A DNA stretch of 64,000 nt, taken from the NCBI GenBank assembly GCA_028279345.1, contig JANQNY010000034.1, positions 1-64,000 on the forward strand, given 5' to 3'. The position numbers and the translations under genes are program-made. Below the pieces are notes generated by a model. That model saw only the letters and a program-made list of their open reading frames with translations, was not told where the DNA came from and made no database searches. The DNA comes from Geminicoccaceae bacterium. Lineage in GTDB: Bacteria; Pseudomonadota; Alphaproteobacteria; Geminicoccales; Geminicoccaceae. Shown here one piece after another: positions 23,961 through 32,346 of this stretch (within the stretch, counting starts at the first letter, position 1; the number at the start of each line of letters is the position of its first letter).

Positions 23961-24952
23961 TGGCGACCGTCGACTGGCAGGAGCTCGAAGGGCTCGTCGC
24001 CGCTGCGCTCGAGCGGAACGCCACCTCGCCCGCGAATGCGCGGACAGTAGCGCAGGCGCTGGTGCTCGCCGAGGCGGATGGTTTGAAGGGGCACGGGCTC
24101 TCGCGGGTGCCGAGCTACGCCGCTCAGGCGCGCGCCGGCAAGGTCGACGGTCGGGCGACGCCGTCCGTAGCGCGGCCCGCCGGCGCGGTCGTGGCGATCG
24201 ATGCCGCGGGTGGCTTTGCCTACCCCGCCCTCGACGCGGCGGTTGCAACTCTGCCGGAAGTTGCGCCCACACAGGGTGTTGCGGTGGCGGCGATCCGGCG
24301 CTCGCATCATTGCGGCGCTGCCGGCCTTGCGTGCGAACGCTTGGCCGACGAGGGCCTGATGGCGATGCTCTTCGCCAACACGCCGCCTGCGATCGCGCCC
24401 TGGGGAGGCCGCAAGGCGCTCTTCGGCACCAATCCCATTGCCTTCGCCTGCCCCTTGCCCGACGCGCCGCCGATGGTCATCGACCTGTCGCTCTCCAAGG
24501 TGGCGCGCGGCAACATCCTCGCCGCCAAGCAGAGGGGTGAGGCGATTCCGGAAGGCTGGGCGTTCGACGACGACGGGCAGCCTACGACCGACCCCACGGC
24601 AGCGCTCGGTGGCACGATGGCGCCCGCGGGTGACGCCAAGGGCACCGCCTTGGCGCTCATGGTCGAACTGCTCGCGGCCGGGCTCACGGGTGCCAACTAT
24701 GCCGAGGAGGCGAGCTCCTTCCTCGATGCCGAAGGGCCGCCGCCGGGGACGGGTCAGCTCCTGCTGGCCTTCGCGCCCGACCGCGTGGGCGGGCCAGGTC
24801 GGCTGGCGCGGTTCGCGGCACTGGCCCAAGCGGTGGATGGGGAGCCGGGCGCGCGATTGCCGGGCGCCCGAAGGCATGCGTTGCGGCGCGTTGCTCGCGC
24901 GGACGGGCTCCTTGTCGCCGACGATGCGCTTGCGAAGCTACGCGGGCTCTGA
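23960..24952 (+). CDS. comC: (R)-sulfolactate dehydrogenase, ComC type (Ldh2/malate dehydrogenase family)
   Basis: 330 aa member of the NAD(P)-dependent Ldh2/MDG1 family, to which archaeal ComC (coenzyme M biosynthesis) and bacterial (R)-sulfolactate dehydrogenase belong. Visible family elements: LVLAEADGLKGHGLSRVPSY, AIRRSHHCGAAG with the catalytic His, ALFGTNPIAFACP, VIDLSLSKVARGNI, the AFDDDGQPTTDP nucleotide loop and GDAKGTALALMVELL. It would interconvert sulfopyruvate and (R)-sulfolactate. Last gene of the five-gene operon; ends two bases before the convergent motB stop. Confidence 0.87.
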   Translation: MATVDWQELEGLVAAALERNATSPANARTVAQALVLAEADGLKGHGLSRVPSYAAQARAGKVDGRATPSVARPAGAVVAIDAAGGFAYPALDAAVATLPEVAPTQGVAVAAIRRSHHCGAAGLACERLADEGLMAMLFANTPPAIAPWGGRKALFGTNPIAFACPLPDAPPMVIDLSLSKVARGNILAAKQRGEAIPEGWAFDDDGQPTTDPTAALGGTMAPAGDAKGTALALMVELLAAGLTGANYAEEASSFLDAEGPPPGTGQLLLAFAPDRVGGPGRLARFAALAQAVDGEPGARLPGARRHALRRVARADGLLVADDALAKLRGL

Positions 24953-24955
24953 CAC

Positions 24956-25930
24956 TCAAGGCAGCCAGTTTCGTACCGCTTTTGCGCCGTCGACGGGCGG
25001 TGTCGTCAGCTCGGGCCTGGGCCCCAGGCCATACAGGAGCACGATGGCGATCCGGCGGTTGCTAGCCGCGTCCGGGTCCTCGGGGGCGTGCGGCTCGGTA
25101 TCGGCCTCGCCGGTCACCCGCTCGAGGCGTGAACCATCGAGGCCCGCGTCGACGAGCACCTTGCGGGCAGCGTTCGCCCGCGCGCTGGAGAGCGCCCAAT
25201 TGTCACCAGAGCTGGCCGCTCGGAACGGGGTCGCATCCGTATGCCCGCTGATCGCCACCGCGTTCGGCGTGTCGGCGACGGCGCCTGCGACCTGCGCCAG
25301 GAGCCGGTGCATGTGGGCGTGCATGACGTCGCTGCCGCGCGGGAACATCGAGCGATCGTCCTGGTCGACGATTTGAATCCTGAGGCCCTCCTCGGTGCGG
25401 TCGATCTCGAGATTGGCCTCCAGCCCGCGTAGTTCGGGATCGGCTTGAATGGCTTCGTGCAGCTTGCGCTCGATCTCCTGGAACTTGGCCTCCTCGACCG
25501 CGCGGTCCAGCACCGGGCGTTCCTTGCCAGGATCACGGGCACCGGCGTTGCTCAGGTTCTCGAAGTCGTCGCCGTCGCCGTCGCCGCTGCCGTCGCCGCC
25601 GATCTCCTCCACCGGCAGGCCGACGACGATGCTGGGGGTGCTCATCGGCGCGGCGTTGAGCGGACCCTCCATGTCGGTCACTAGGCCGCCCGAAAAGCCC
25701 ACGCTGCCGTGCTCACCGGCCAGGTCCGTCGTCGGCAGGAAGTAGTTGGCGATGCCCAAACGCTGTTCGTCGGTCGACACGTTCAACAGCCACAGCAGCA
25801 GAAAGAAGGCCATCATCGCCGTCACGAAGTCGGCATAAGCGACCTTCCACGCCGAGCTGTGGGCGTGGGCATGGCCACCTTTCTTGACCTTCTTGATGAT
25901 CGGCTGCGCTGTATTCTTCACCGTCGACAC
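24956..25930 (-). CDS. motB: MotB-family flagellar motor/OmpA-domain protein
   Basis: 324 aa. The N-terminal plug region has KVKKGGHAHAHSSAWKVAYADFVTAMMAFFLLLWLLN: one membrane helix with the proton-binding aspartate (ADFVTAMMAF) of MotB stators. A long periplasmic linker holds an acidic Gly/Asp run (GDGSGDGDGDD). The C-terminal OmpA/peptidoglycan-binding domain carries AISGHTDATPF, ALSSARANAARKVLVDAGL and ASNRRIAIVLL. It anchors the MotAB stator to peptidoglycan. No motA or other flagellar gene is within the window, so its stator partner is elsewhere. Convergent with comC. Confidence 0.93.
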   Translation of the reverse strand: MSTVKNTAQPIIKKVKKGGHAHAHSSAWKVAYADFVTAMMAFFLLLWLLNVSTDEQRLGIANYFLPTTDLAGEHGSVGFSGGLVTDMEGPLNAAPMSTPSIVVGLPVEEIGGDGSGDGDGDDFENLSNAGARDPGKERPVLDRAVEEAKFQEIERKLHEAIQADPELRGLEANLEIDRTEEGLRIQIVDQDDRSMFPRGSDVMHAHMHRLLAQVAGAVADTPNAVAISGHTDATPFRAASSGDNWALSSARANAARKVLVDAGLDGSRLERVTGEADTEPHAPEDPDAASNRRIAIVLLYGLGPRPELTTPPVDGAKAVRNWLP

Positions 25931-26017
25931 CCGCGACCTCTGGGCCCCGAGCCTCGCAGGTCCGCGTTAACGAACGCTGAGCGGCGTGCGCGTTCGCAGG
26001 CAAGAGCGGCCTACGCG

Positions 26018-26905
26018 TCAGCCTGCATAGGGCACAGCCGGCAGGCCGGCGATGCCGAGGTCGAGGACGAACAGGCCACCCGCCTGCGGCTGCTTCGTCT
26101 CGCTCCCGGGCGCGAGGCCCTGGCCGATCGAGGTCACGAACATGGTCTTGAGTTCACGCCCCCCGAAGGCGACCTTCGACGGGCGCTCGACCGGCATGTC
26201 GATGATGCGATCAACGCGGCCATCGGGGGTGAGCCGGACGAGCTGCCAGCCGCTGACGCCCGCCATCCAATAGCAGCCGTCGGCGTCGACGCAGCCACCG
26301 TCGGGACGACCGACCACGGCCCGCGTGTCGAAGAAGAGGCGGGGCTTGCCGGCGATGCCCGCGTCTGCATCGTAGTCGGCTGCCCAGATCGTTCGGATAT
26401 GCGGCACGCTGTCGGACCAGTACATCGTCCGACCGTCGGCGCTGAAGGCGAGGCCGTTGGGGATGAAGAAGTCCGTGCCCCCCGCGGTGACCGAGTGGTC
26501 GGGGTCGAGACGGTAAAGCCTGCCTTCAGGTTCCGTGCCGGGACCACCTCGGTTCATCGTTCCGGCCCAAAAGCGCCCGCGGCTGTCCGTCGTGCCGTCG
26601 TTGAAGCGGTTTTGGGGCCGCCCACGTTCGCCCTCGGCCAGCACCTCGAGCGCGCCGGTCGCTGGATCGAAGCCTCGGAAGTCGTGACCGAGGGCCAGCA
26701 CGAGCCCGCCCGCGGAGCGCAGGGCGAGGCAGCCGAGTGGCTCGCTGAAGGACCAGGTCTGGTCAGTGGCCCTTCCCGGATCGGTGCGGTGCAGCGTTTG
26801 TCCGTCGATGTCGACCCACCAGACACAGTGTGCGTCCTGGTCCCAGACGGGCGATTCGCCGATGCGTGCGCGGGCGTCGACGAGACAGTCCACACTGACG
26901 GCCAT
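26018..26905 (-). CDS. SMP-30/gluconolactonase family lactonase
   Basis: 295 aa six-bladed beta-propeller. Metal ligands of the family are visible: the Glu in RIGESPVWD, Asn in PQNRFNDGTTDSRGRFWAGTMN, Asn/Asp in IPNGLAFSADGRTMYWSDS, and the C-terminal GRELKTMFVTSI. Members hydrolyse sugar lactones (glucono-, arabino-, xylono- or galactono-lactone) to the acids. It lies divergent from a TRAP transporter and an enolase-superfamily dehydratase, so a shared role in catabolism of an aldonic acid or lactone is a sensible inference. ATG 26905 preferred; an ATG two codons upstream also exists. Confidence 0.92.
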   Translation of the reverse strand: MAVSVDCLVDARARIGESPVWDQDAHCVWWVDIDGQTLHRTDPGRATDQTWSFSEPLGCLALRSAGGLVLALGHDFRGFDPATGALEVLAEGERGRPQNRFNDGTTDSRGRFWAGTMNRGGPGTEPEGRLYRLDPDHSVTAGGTDFFIPNGLAFSADGRTMYWSDSVPHIRTIWAADYDADAGIAGKPRLFFDTRAVVGRPDGGCVDADGCYWMAGVSGWQLVRLTPDGRVDRIIDMPVERPSKVAFGGRELKTMFVTSIGQGLAPGSETKQPQAGGLFVLDLGIAGLPAVPYAG

Positions 26906-27002
26906 GCGCACCTCGTGCTGCGTTGCCTCGGGGCATTGGCCCCTCTAGAACGACGCCATGACGCCGATTGTGAGAGCGTCGTCAATCAGGGAGCTTATCG
27001 TC

Positions 27003-27995
27003 ATGTCGATCGTCTGGACCCGTCGCACCCTCGGCGGAGTCGCTGTTCTGGCCCTCGTCGGCACGCTGGCCACGGGCGAGGCGCGCGCGGAGTGGCGCGG
27101 CTGGAACATTCACGTGCCGGAGTATTCGGTCTCCCAGGGCATGGACTGGTTCACCGAGCAGCTCGAAGAGCGGACCGATGGCCGCCTCACCGCCAAGACG
27201 TTCCACAGCGGCGTGCTGGGCTCGCAGCCCGACGCCATCGAGCAGCTCCGTCTCGGCGGTATCGACTACGCCGTCTTCAACCTCGGGCCGATGGGGCCCA
27301 CCGTGCCGGCGACGAACGTTGTCTCGCTGCCCTTCGTCTTCAAGAGCATCGATCACATGCACCGCGCCATGGATGGCGTTGTCGGCGACGCTTTGAGCGA
27401 GGCGATGGAGGAGCAGGGGATCGTCGCGCTCGGCTGGTACGATTCAGGCGCAAGATCCTTCTACAACTCGCAGCAGCCGGTCAACACGCCGGCCGACCTC
27501 GAGGGCATGAAGGTCCGCGTGATGAACAACGATCTCTTCGTCGGTATGATCGAGGCGCTCGGCGGCAACGCCACGCCGATGGCCTTCTCCGAGGTCTATC
27601 AGTCGCTGCGGACGGGCGTCGTCGACGGCGCGGAGAACAACTATCCGTCCTACGAGTCGACTGGGCATTACGAGGTCGCCGGCTATTACTCGCTGTCTGA
27701 GCACCTGATCATCCCCGAGTGCTTCTGCGTGAACGCGGATCTCTACAACTCGCTGTCCGCCGAGGACCAGGAGCTGGTCCGCGAGCTCGCCCGCGAAAGC
27801 GCGCAGATGCAGCGCGAGCTCTGGGCGGAGAGCAGCCAGGAGGCGCGCGCGAAGGTCGAAGCCGCGGGCGTCGAGATCAACGAGGTCGAGGACAAGACGG
27901 CGTTCCAGGAGGCCATGCAGCCCGTCTACGAGCAGGCCTACGCGCAACAGCCCGAGCTCGAGGAACTCGTTGTGCTCATTCAGTCGGTCGACTGA
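27003..27995 (+). CDS. dctP: TRAP transporter substrate-binding protein (DctP)
   Basis: 330 aa periplasmic receptor from ATG 27003. The signal peptide has RR, a hydrophobic core VAVLALVGTLATG and an A-R-A cleavage site near residue 33. The mature protein shows the DctP signature: LEERTDGRLTAKTFHSGVLGSQPDAIEQLRLGGID, VSLPFVF, PADLEGMKVRVMNNDL with the ligand-binding arginine, GGNATPMAFSEVYQSLRTGVVDGAENNYPSY. Ligand is probably a carboxylate or sugar acid, given the coupled enolase-superfamily dehydratase. First gene of a dctPQM-dehydratase operon. Confidence 0.95.
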   Translation: MSIVWTRRTLGGVAVLALVGTLATGEARAEWRGWNIHVPEYSVSQGMDWFTEQLEERTDGRLTAKTFHSGVLGSQPDAIEQLRLGGIDYAVFNLGPMGPTVPATNVVSLPFVFKSIDHMHRAMDGVVGDALSEAMEEQGIVALGWYDSGARSFYNSQQPVNTPADLEGMKVRVMNNDLFVGMIEALGGNATPMAFSEVYQSLRTGVVDGAENNYPSYESTGHYEVAGYYSLSEHLIIPECFCVNADLYNSLSAEDQELVRELARESAQMQRELWAESSQEARAKVEAAGVEINEVEDKTAFQEAMQPVYEQAYAQQPELEELVVLIQSVD

Positions 27996-28028
27996 GCCGG
28001 CCGCGTATCGCTCCCGGGGACCGTCGTC

Positions 28029-28577
28029 TTGGCCGACCTCGAGCCGACGGCCCTGGAGCGGCGCGTCGACGCCACGCTCGATGTCGTGCGCCGTGTTACG
28101 GCGCTGATCGGCGGCTTGGCGTTGGTCGTCATCGTCGCGGCTATGGGTTGGCAGGTGTTCGGGCGTTACGTCCTCAACGCGACGCCCACCTGGGCCGAGG
28201 CGCTCTCGATCCTCCTGATTTCGGTCATCACCTTCCTGATGACCGCGGTTGGCGTTGCCGAGCGCACCCATCTTGCGGTCGACTTCGTCCGTGAGACCCT
28301 GCCGAGGGCGGTGGCTCGTCTAATGGAGCTGGTTCGTGACCTGCTGATCCTTGGCTTCGGCGCCGTCATGGCGGTCCAGGCGTGGGGGCTCGTCCAATTC
28401 AACTGGTCGAAGACCATCCCGCTGCTCGATGTCCCTGAAGGATTGCGCGCCGTGCCGCCCGCCATCTGCGGGGTCTTGATGGTGCTGTTTGCCGGCGTTT
28501 TCGTCTGGCGCCGCCTGCGCGGCCGGCCGCAGCCGACGTGGAAGGCGCCTGAGGCGCCCTTGGGCGAGGGCGACTAG
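28029..28577 (+). CDS. dctQ: TRAP transporter small permease (DctQ)
   Basis: 182 aa, four membrane helices, starting at TTG 28029. The DctQ pattern is present: QVFGRYVLNATPTWAEALSILLISVITFLMTAVGVAERTHLAVDFVRE, i.e. R-Y-V/L-x3-x2-W-x-E-E/A-L and the G-V-A/x-E-R-x-H-L-x-V-D motif. It forms the small membrane subunit that works with DctM. The 129-base gap to dctM is unusually large for this operon type and holds a long hairpin. Confidence 0.93.
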   Translation: MADLEPTALERRVDATLDVVRRVTALIGGLALVVIVAAMGWQVFGRYVLNATPTWAEALSILLISVITFLMTAVGVAERTHLAVDFVRETLPRAVARLMELVRDLLILGFGAVMAVQAWGLVQFNWSKTIPLLDVPEGLRAVPPAICGVLMVLFAGVFVWRRLRGRPQPTWKAPEAPLGEGD

Positions 28578-28606
28578 TGTCGGTCCTGCTCACCCGTACC
28601 CCTTGC

Positions 28607-28678
28607 CACCCTCGCCCCCGCCCTTCCGCCCGCGAGCGTACGATGCCATCGGGCGGAAGGGCGGGGGCGAGGGTGGTG
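28607..28678. repeat. Long near-perfect inverted repeat between dctQ and dctM
   Basis: Left arm 28607-28634 and right arm 28652-28678 are complementary over 27 pairs with one bulged C; the loop is 17 bases. Arms begin CCACCCTCG and reach CGCCCG at the loop. A transcript through it would fold into a very stable stem, able to attenuate or protect the mRNA and so set the ratio of dctQ to dctM. Confidence 0.9.
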
Positions 28679-28706
28679 CCAGCCAATCGGGGATGGCGCT
28701 AGCACC

Positions 28707-29990
28707 GTGGAACTCTTCCTCCTGCTCGGCTTGTTCGCCGTCTGCGTAGTCATCGGCGTGCCCGTCGCCTTCGCTCTTGGCATCAGCGCCATCGTGGTCT
28801 TCTGGGTCGAGGGTTTGCCGCTGGTCATCGGCTTCCAGCGCATCCTGTCGGGCGTTTCGGTCTTCTCGCTTCTGGCGATCCCGTTCTTCATCTTTGCCGG
28901 CGAGCTGATGCTGCACGGCGGCATCGCCCAGCGACTCGTGCGTCTCGCCGCCGCCGCCGTGGGGCATGTCCGCGGCGGGCTCGGCACGGTCAACGTCTTC
29001 TCGTCGATGCTCTTCGGCGGCATCTCTGGGTCGGCCGTGGCCGATACGTCAGCGCTCGGCTCGCTCTTGATCCCGGTGATGAAGCGCCGCGGCTACGACG
29101 CCGACTACGCCGTCAACGTGACGGTCACCTCCTCGATCGCCGGGATCATGATCCCGCCGAGCCACAACATGATCCTCTATGCGGTCGCCGCCGGCGGCGG
29201 CGTCTCGATCTCGAAGCTGTTCCTCGCCGGTGTCGTCCCCGGGGTCTTGATGTGCGTCTGCCTGGCCATCGCCGCCTGGCTGGTAGCGCTGAAGCGCGGC
29301 TACCCCAAAGACGCGTTCCCAGGCTGGACCGCTTTGGCCGCCGCTGCCGTTGCGGCCATACCTGGCCTCATCACCGCCATCATCATCGTCGGCGGCGTGC
29401 TCTCCGGCGTGTTCACCGTGACCGAATCGGGCGCCATCGGTTGCCTCTACGCGTTGGCCATCACCGCGATCGTCTACCGCTCGCTGAGCTGGAACGACTT
29501 CACGCTGGCGGTGGCGAGGGCCGTGCGCACCACGTCGCTGGTCATGATCCTCGTCGGTTGCGCCACGGCCTTCGCCTACCTCTTGGCACTTTACCGGGTG
29601 CCCGAGCTGTTGACGGCCCTGCTGCTCTCGATTTCCGAGAACCCGCTCATCATCCTCTTGATGCTGAACCTGATGCTGCTGGTGCTGGGCATGATCATGG
29701 ACATGGCAGCACTCATCCTCATCTGCACGCCGATCTTCCTGCCCGTGGCCCAGAGCCTCGGCATGGATCCGATCCAGTTCGGCATGCTGTTGATGATGAA
29801 CTTGGGTCTTGGTCTCTGCACCCCACCGGTTGGTGCGTGCCTGTTCGTCGGTTGCGCCATCGGCAAGACACCGATCGAGCAAGCCTTCAAGACCATCTGG
29901 CCGTTCTACCTCGCCATCCTGGCAGCGCTGATGCTCGTCACCTTCGTTCCCGCCATCTCTCTAACACTCCCCAGCCTGCTCGACCGATGA
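28707..29990 (+). CDS. dctM: TRAP transporter large permease (DctM)
   Basis: 427 aa, 12 or so membrane helices, GTG start. Family elements: PVAFALGISAIVVFW, IPFFIFAGELMLHGGIAQRLVRLAAA, MLFGGISGSAVADTSALGSLLIPVMKRRGYDADYAVNVTVTSSIAGIMIPPSHNMILYAV, and the C-terminal DPIQFGMLLMMNLGLGLCTPPVG. It is the Na+-coupled transporting subunit of the dctPQM system. The stop codon overlaps the dehydratase start (ATGA), so uptake and first catabolic step are co-translated. Confidence 0.96.
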   Translation: MELFLLLGLFAVCVVIGVPVAFALGISAIVVFWVEGLPLVIGFQRILSGVSVFSLLAIPFFIFAGELMLHGGIAQRLVRLAAAAVGHVRGGLGTVNVFSSMLFGGISGSAVADTSALGSLLIPVMKRRGYDADYAVNVTVTSSIAGIMIPPSHNMILYAVAAGGGVSISKLFLAGVVPGVLMCVCLAIAAWLVALKRGYPKDAFPGWTALAAAAVAAIPGLITAIIIVGGVLSGVFTVTESGAIGCLYALAITAIVYRSLSWNDFTLAVARAVRTTSLVMILVGCATAFAYLLALYRVPELLTALLLSISENPLIILLMLNLMLLVLGMIMDMAALILICTPIFLPVAQSLGMDPIQFGMLLMMNLGLGLCTPPVGACLFVGCAIGKTPIEQAFKTIWPFYLAILAALMLVTFVPAISLTLPSLLDR

Positions 29991-31180
29991 GACTCCGGGC
30001 CCTCGAGACCATCCGCGATCCGCAGGCGACCAACCTGCTTTGGGTGATGCTGCGCGCAGATGAGGGGCTCACAGGTCTCGGCGAGACCTTCCGCGGCGCC
30101 ATGGCAGTCGAGGCGCACCTGCACGACCAGATTGCGCCCTATCTGCGCGATCGCCATCCATTCGATCTCGAGCGCATCTCGGCCGAACTCACCCGGCCCT
30201 ATGTGGGGGCCCGGTCGTCGGGCACAGAGATACGGGCGGCGTCCGCGGTCGACCTCGCGCTCTGGGACCTCTTCGGCAAGGCGAAGGACGAGCCGGTCTG
30301 GCGGCTGCTGGGCGGGCTCGTCCACGACCGCATGGCAACCTACAACACCTGTGCCGGTCCGGGCTACAACGCGTCGGGCGGCAGGCGCGCCGTTGCCGCA
30401 GGCGATGCGGCAGCCCACCGCTACGATGACCAGAGCGCGTTCATGACCGACGCCGGAGCGCTCGCGCGAGACCTCCTGGCCGACGGTATCACCGCCATGA
30501 AGATCTGGCCCTTCGACCCCTTGGCCGGGAACATTCGCGCCTCGGCGCTGAAGAAAGCTGATGTCGCCCGGGCGGTCACGCCCGTTGCCGCGATCCGCGA
30601 TGCGGTCGGCGACGAGATGGAGATTCTGATCGAGTGTCATGGGCTGTTCGAGCCGCCTGCGGCTCGGCGCATCGCCGAGGCGGTCGAGCCCTATGGCATC
30701 TTCTGGCTGGAGGATCCGATCCGCCTCGCCGATCCCGCAGCGCTCGCCGACTTCAGGCGGAACGTTCGCGTGCCTGTCACCGCCAGCGAGACTTGGGCCG
30801 GACGCGCGCAGTTTCTCGACGCGCTCCGCCTGAATGCCATCGACTATGCGATGCTCGACGTCGCCTGGTGCGGAGGGCTCACCGAGGCACGCAAGATCGC
30901 GGCACTTGCCGATGCTCTTCAGCGCCCGGTAGCACCCCACGACTGCACCGGGCCCGTGACCTACGCAGCTTCCGTGCATCTCGCCTTCGCCACGCCCAAC
31001 TGCGTGATCCAGGAATCGGTCCGCGCCTACTATCACGGCTGGTACGCCGAAATGGTCGCAGGCTTGCCGCTGCCGGCGGCGGGCTTGTTCGCGCCGCCGG
31101 CGGGGCCGGGCTTTGGCCTAACGTCCACGCCCGAGTACCTGACACGTCCGGAACTCGTTCGGCGAACGACGCTTCTTTAG
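29987..31180 (+). CDS. Enolase-superfamily (mandelate racemase/muconate lactonizing type) acid-sugar dehydratase
   Basis: 397 aa from ATG 29987. Capping domain to about residue 120 (AAVDLALWDLFGKAK...LLGG), then a TIM barrel. Candidate metal ligands are in LIECHGLFEP, FWLEDPI and TASETWAGR; the His in CHG and in VAPHDCTGP resemble the catalytic His residues of galactonate/mannonate dehydratases (DgoD/ManD group) rather than the K-x-K of muconate cycloisomerases, since the second strand reads MKIWPFDP. Probable reaction: dehydration of an aldonic or uronic acid delivered by the coupled TRAP system. Exact substrate unknown. Confidence 0.9.
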   Translation: MRLRALETIRDPQATNLLWVMLRADEGLTGLGETFRGAMAVEAHLHDQIAPYLRDRHPFDLERISAELTRPYVGARSSGTEIRAASAVDLALWDLFGKAKDEPVWRLLGGLVHDRMATYNTCAGPGYNASGGRRAVAAGDAAAHRYDDQSAFMTDAGALARDLLADGITAMKIWPFDPLAGNIRASALKKADVARAVTPVAAIRDAVGDEMEILIECHGLFEPPAARRIAEAVEPYGIFWLEDPIRLADPAALADFRRNVRVPVTASETWAGRAQFLDALRLNAIDYAMLDVAWCGGLTEARKIAALADALQRPVAPHDCTGPVTYAASVHLAFATPNCVIQESVRAYYHGWYAEMVAGLPLPAAGLFAPPAGPGFGLTSTPEYLTRPELVRRTTLL

Positions 31181-31264
31181 CGCCATTCATGCTTGCCGTA
31201 GGAACGCTCGCCAGCTAGAGCGCACCCGCGCCGGTTTGGCGCCCCAATTGTCGAGAGCCAAATC

Positions 31265-31939
31265 ATGCATCATAGCCAGACCGCCCGCCTCGTTGCCGAA
31301 TTCATCGGCACCTTCACCCTCATCTTCATCGGCGCCGGTGCCGGCGCCCTGGGGATAGGGGGCCTGGTCGGCGTGTCGTTCGCGTTTGGCCTGGTCATCG
31401 TCACACTCGCCTACGCGTACGGATCGATCTCGGGTTGTCACATCAACCCCGCAGTCACGGTTGGTGCGTTTGTCGCGGGTGCGATCTCGGCTGGTGAGGC
31501 CGTTCTCTACATCATCGTGCAGTTGGCTGGTGGCATCGCCGGTGCGGCCTTCCTGTTCTACGTGCTGGGCGGCAACGAGACGGGTCTTGGTGCGACGGCG
31601 CTCGCGGTGGATTTGCCCGTCGGAGACACGCTGGTCACCATTACGCCTACCCAGGGTGTGCTACTGGAAGGCTTCATGACCTTCCTTTTGGTGAACGCCG
31701 TTATCCATTGCGCGATTGCCGGTCGCGCCGGCAATTTGGCGCCGCTGGCCATCGGCCTCACGCTGACACTCGCCATCCTGATGGGGGGACCGCTGACCGG
31801 CGGGAGCCTCAACCCGGCGCGCACTCTCGGCCCGGCGGTTATGACCGGCGACTTCACCGACATCTGGGTCTACATCGTGGGGCCCGTAGGTGGCGCCCTG
31901 GTCGCGGCGCTGCTCTATCGAGGCTTGCTCAAGTCCTAG
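31265..31939 (+). CDS. Aquaporin family channel (MIP)
   Basis: 224 aa, six membrane helices and both half-helices with NPA motifs: GCHINPAVTVGAFVAG and GSLNPARTLGPAV. N-terminal LVAEFIGTFTLIFIGAGAGAL is the MIP start. The length and an Arg directly after the second NPA are as in water-selective or general aquaporins. Water or small-solute selectivity cannot be fixed by eye. Single gene; its 3' end overlaps the convergent VOC gene by 11 bases. Confidence 0.95.
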   Translation: MHHSQTARLVAEFIGTFTLIFIGAGAGALGIGGLVGVSFAFGLVIVTLAYAYGSISGCHINPAVTVGAFVAGAISAGEAVLYIIVQLAGGIAGAAFLFYVLGGNETGLGATALAVDLPVGDTLVTITPTQGVLLEGFMTFLLVNAVIHCAIAGRAGNLAPLAIGLTLTLAILMGGPLTGGSLNPARTLGPAVMTGDFTDIWVYIVGPVGGALVAALLYRGLLKS

Positions 31940-32312
31940 GCTCCGCTTCTGCCCCAGGGTTGCCGTCAACGAGGTGGATGATCCCGCAGGGGCTGGAGAT
32001 CCAAAAGCCATGGAAGCCCTCGGGCAGCGGCTCGATCGCATCGCAACGCGCCACTCCCGCGTCCTTTAGGACGCGGGCCGCAGCGTCGGCCTCGGCGGTG
32101 ACGATCTCCAGCCACAGCTCGGCCTGGCTCACCGTCGCCACCTTGTCGATCCAGAGGCGATTGGCACCGAACGCGAAGCAGACGCTGTCTTGGGCTTCGC
32201 TCGGCAGCACCTCGAGCCCGAGCACGTCGCGGTAGAAGTCGACCGTCGCCGCATGCTGGTGAGGTGGCACCTTCATCGCGATGTTGCGGCCGCCGGCGAA
32301 CCGTGGGCGCAT
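31929..32312 (-). CDS. VOC superfamily (glyoxalase-like) protein
   Basis: 127 aa from ATG 32312, which has AGGAGA seven bases upstream. One VOC module pair: KVPPHQHAATVDFYRDVLGLEVL at the start, LWLEIVTAEADAAARVLKDAGV in the middle, and FHGFWISSPCGIIHLVDG at the end. The usual first metal His and the last Glu are not obvious (D replaces the last acidic residue), so enzymatic activity is uncertain. It follows hemB by 34 bases and is likely in the same transcript. Confidence 0.88.
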   Translation of the reverse strand: MRPRFAGGRNIAMKVPPHQHAATVDFYRDVLGLEVLPSEAQDSVCFAFGANRLWIDKVATVSQAELWLEIVTAEADAAARVLKDAGVARCDAIEPLPEGFHGFWISSPCGIIHLVDGNPGAEAEPRT

Positions 32313-32346
32313 GTTTCTCTCCTGTGACGGGGCCGGTGCGGGCACC

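Noticed and set aside
29252..29986. Open frame running through dctM in the phase of the dehydratase gene
   Set aside because: The dehydratase family sequence begins only at ATG 29987; the earlier part is an out-of-frame shadow of dctM.
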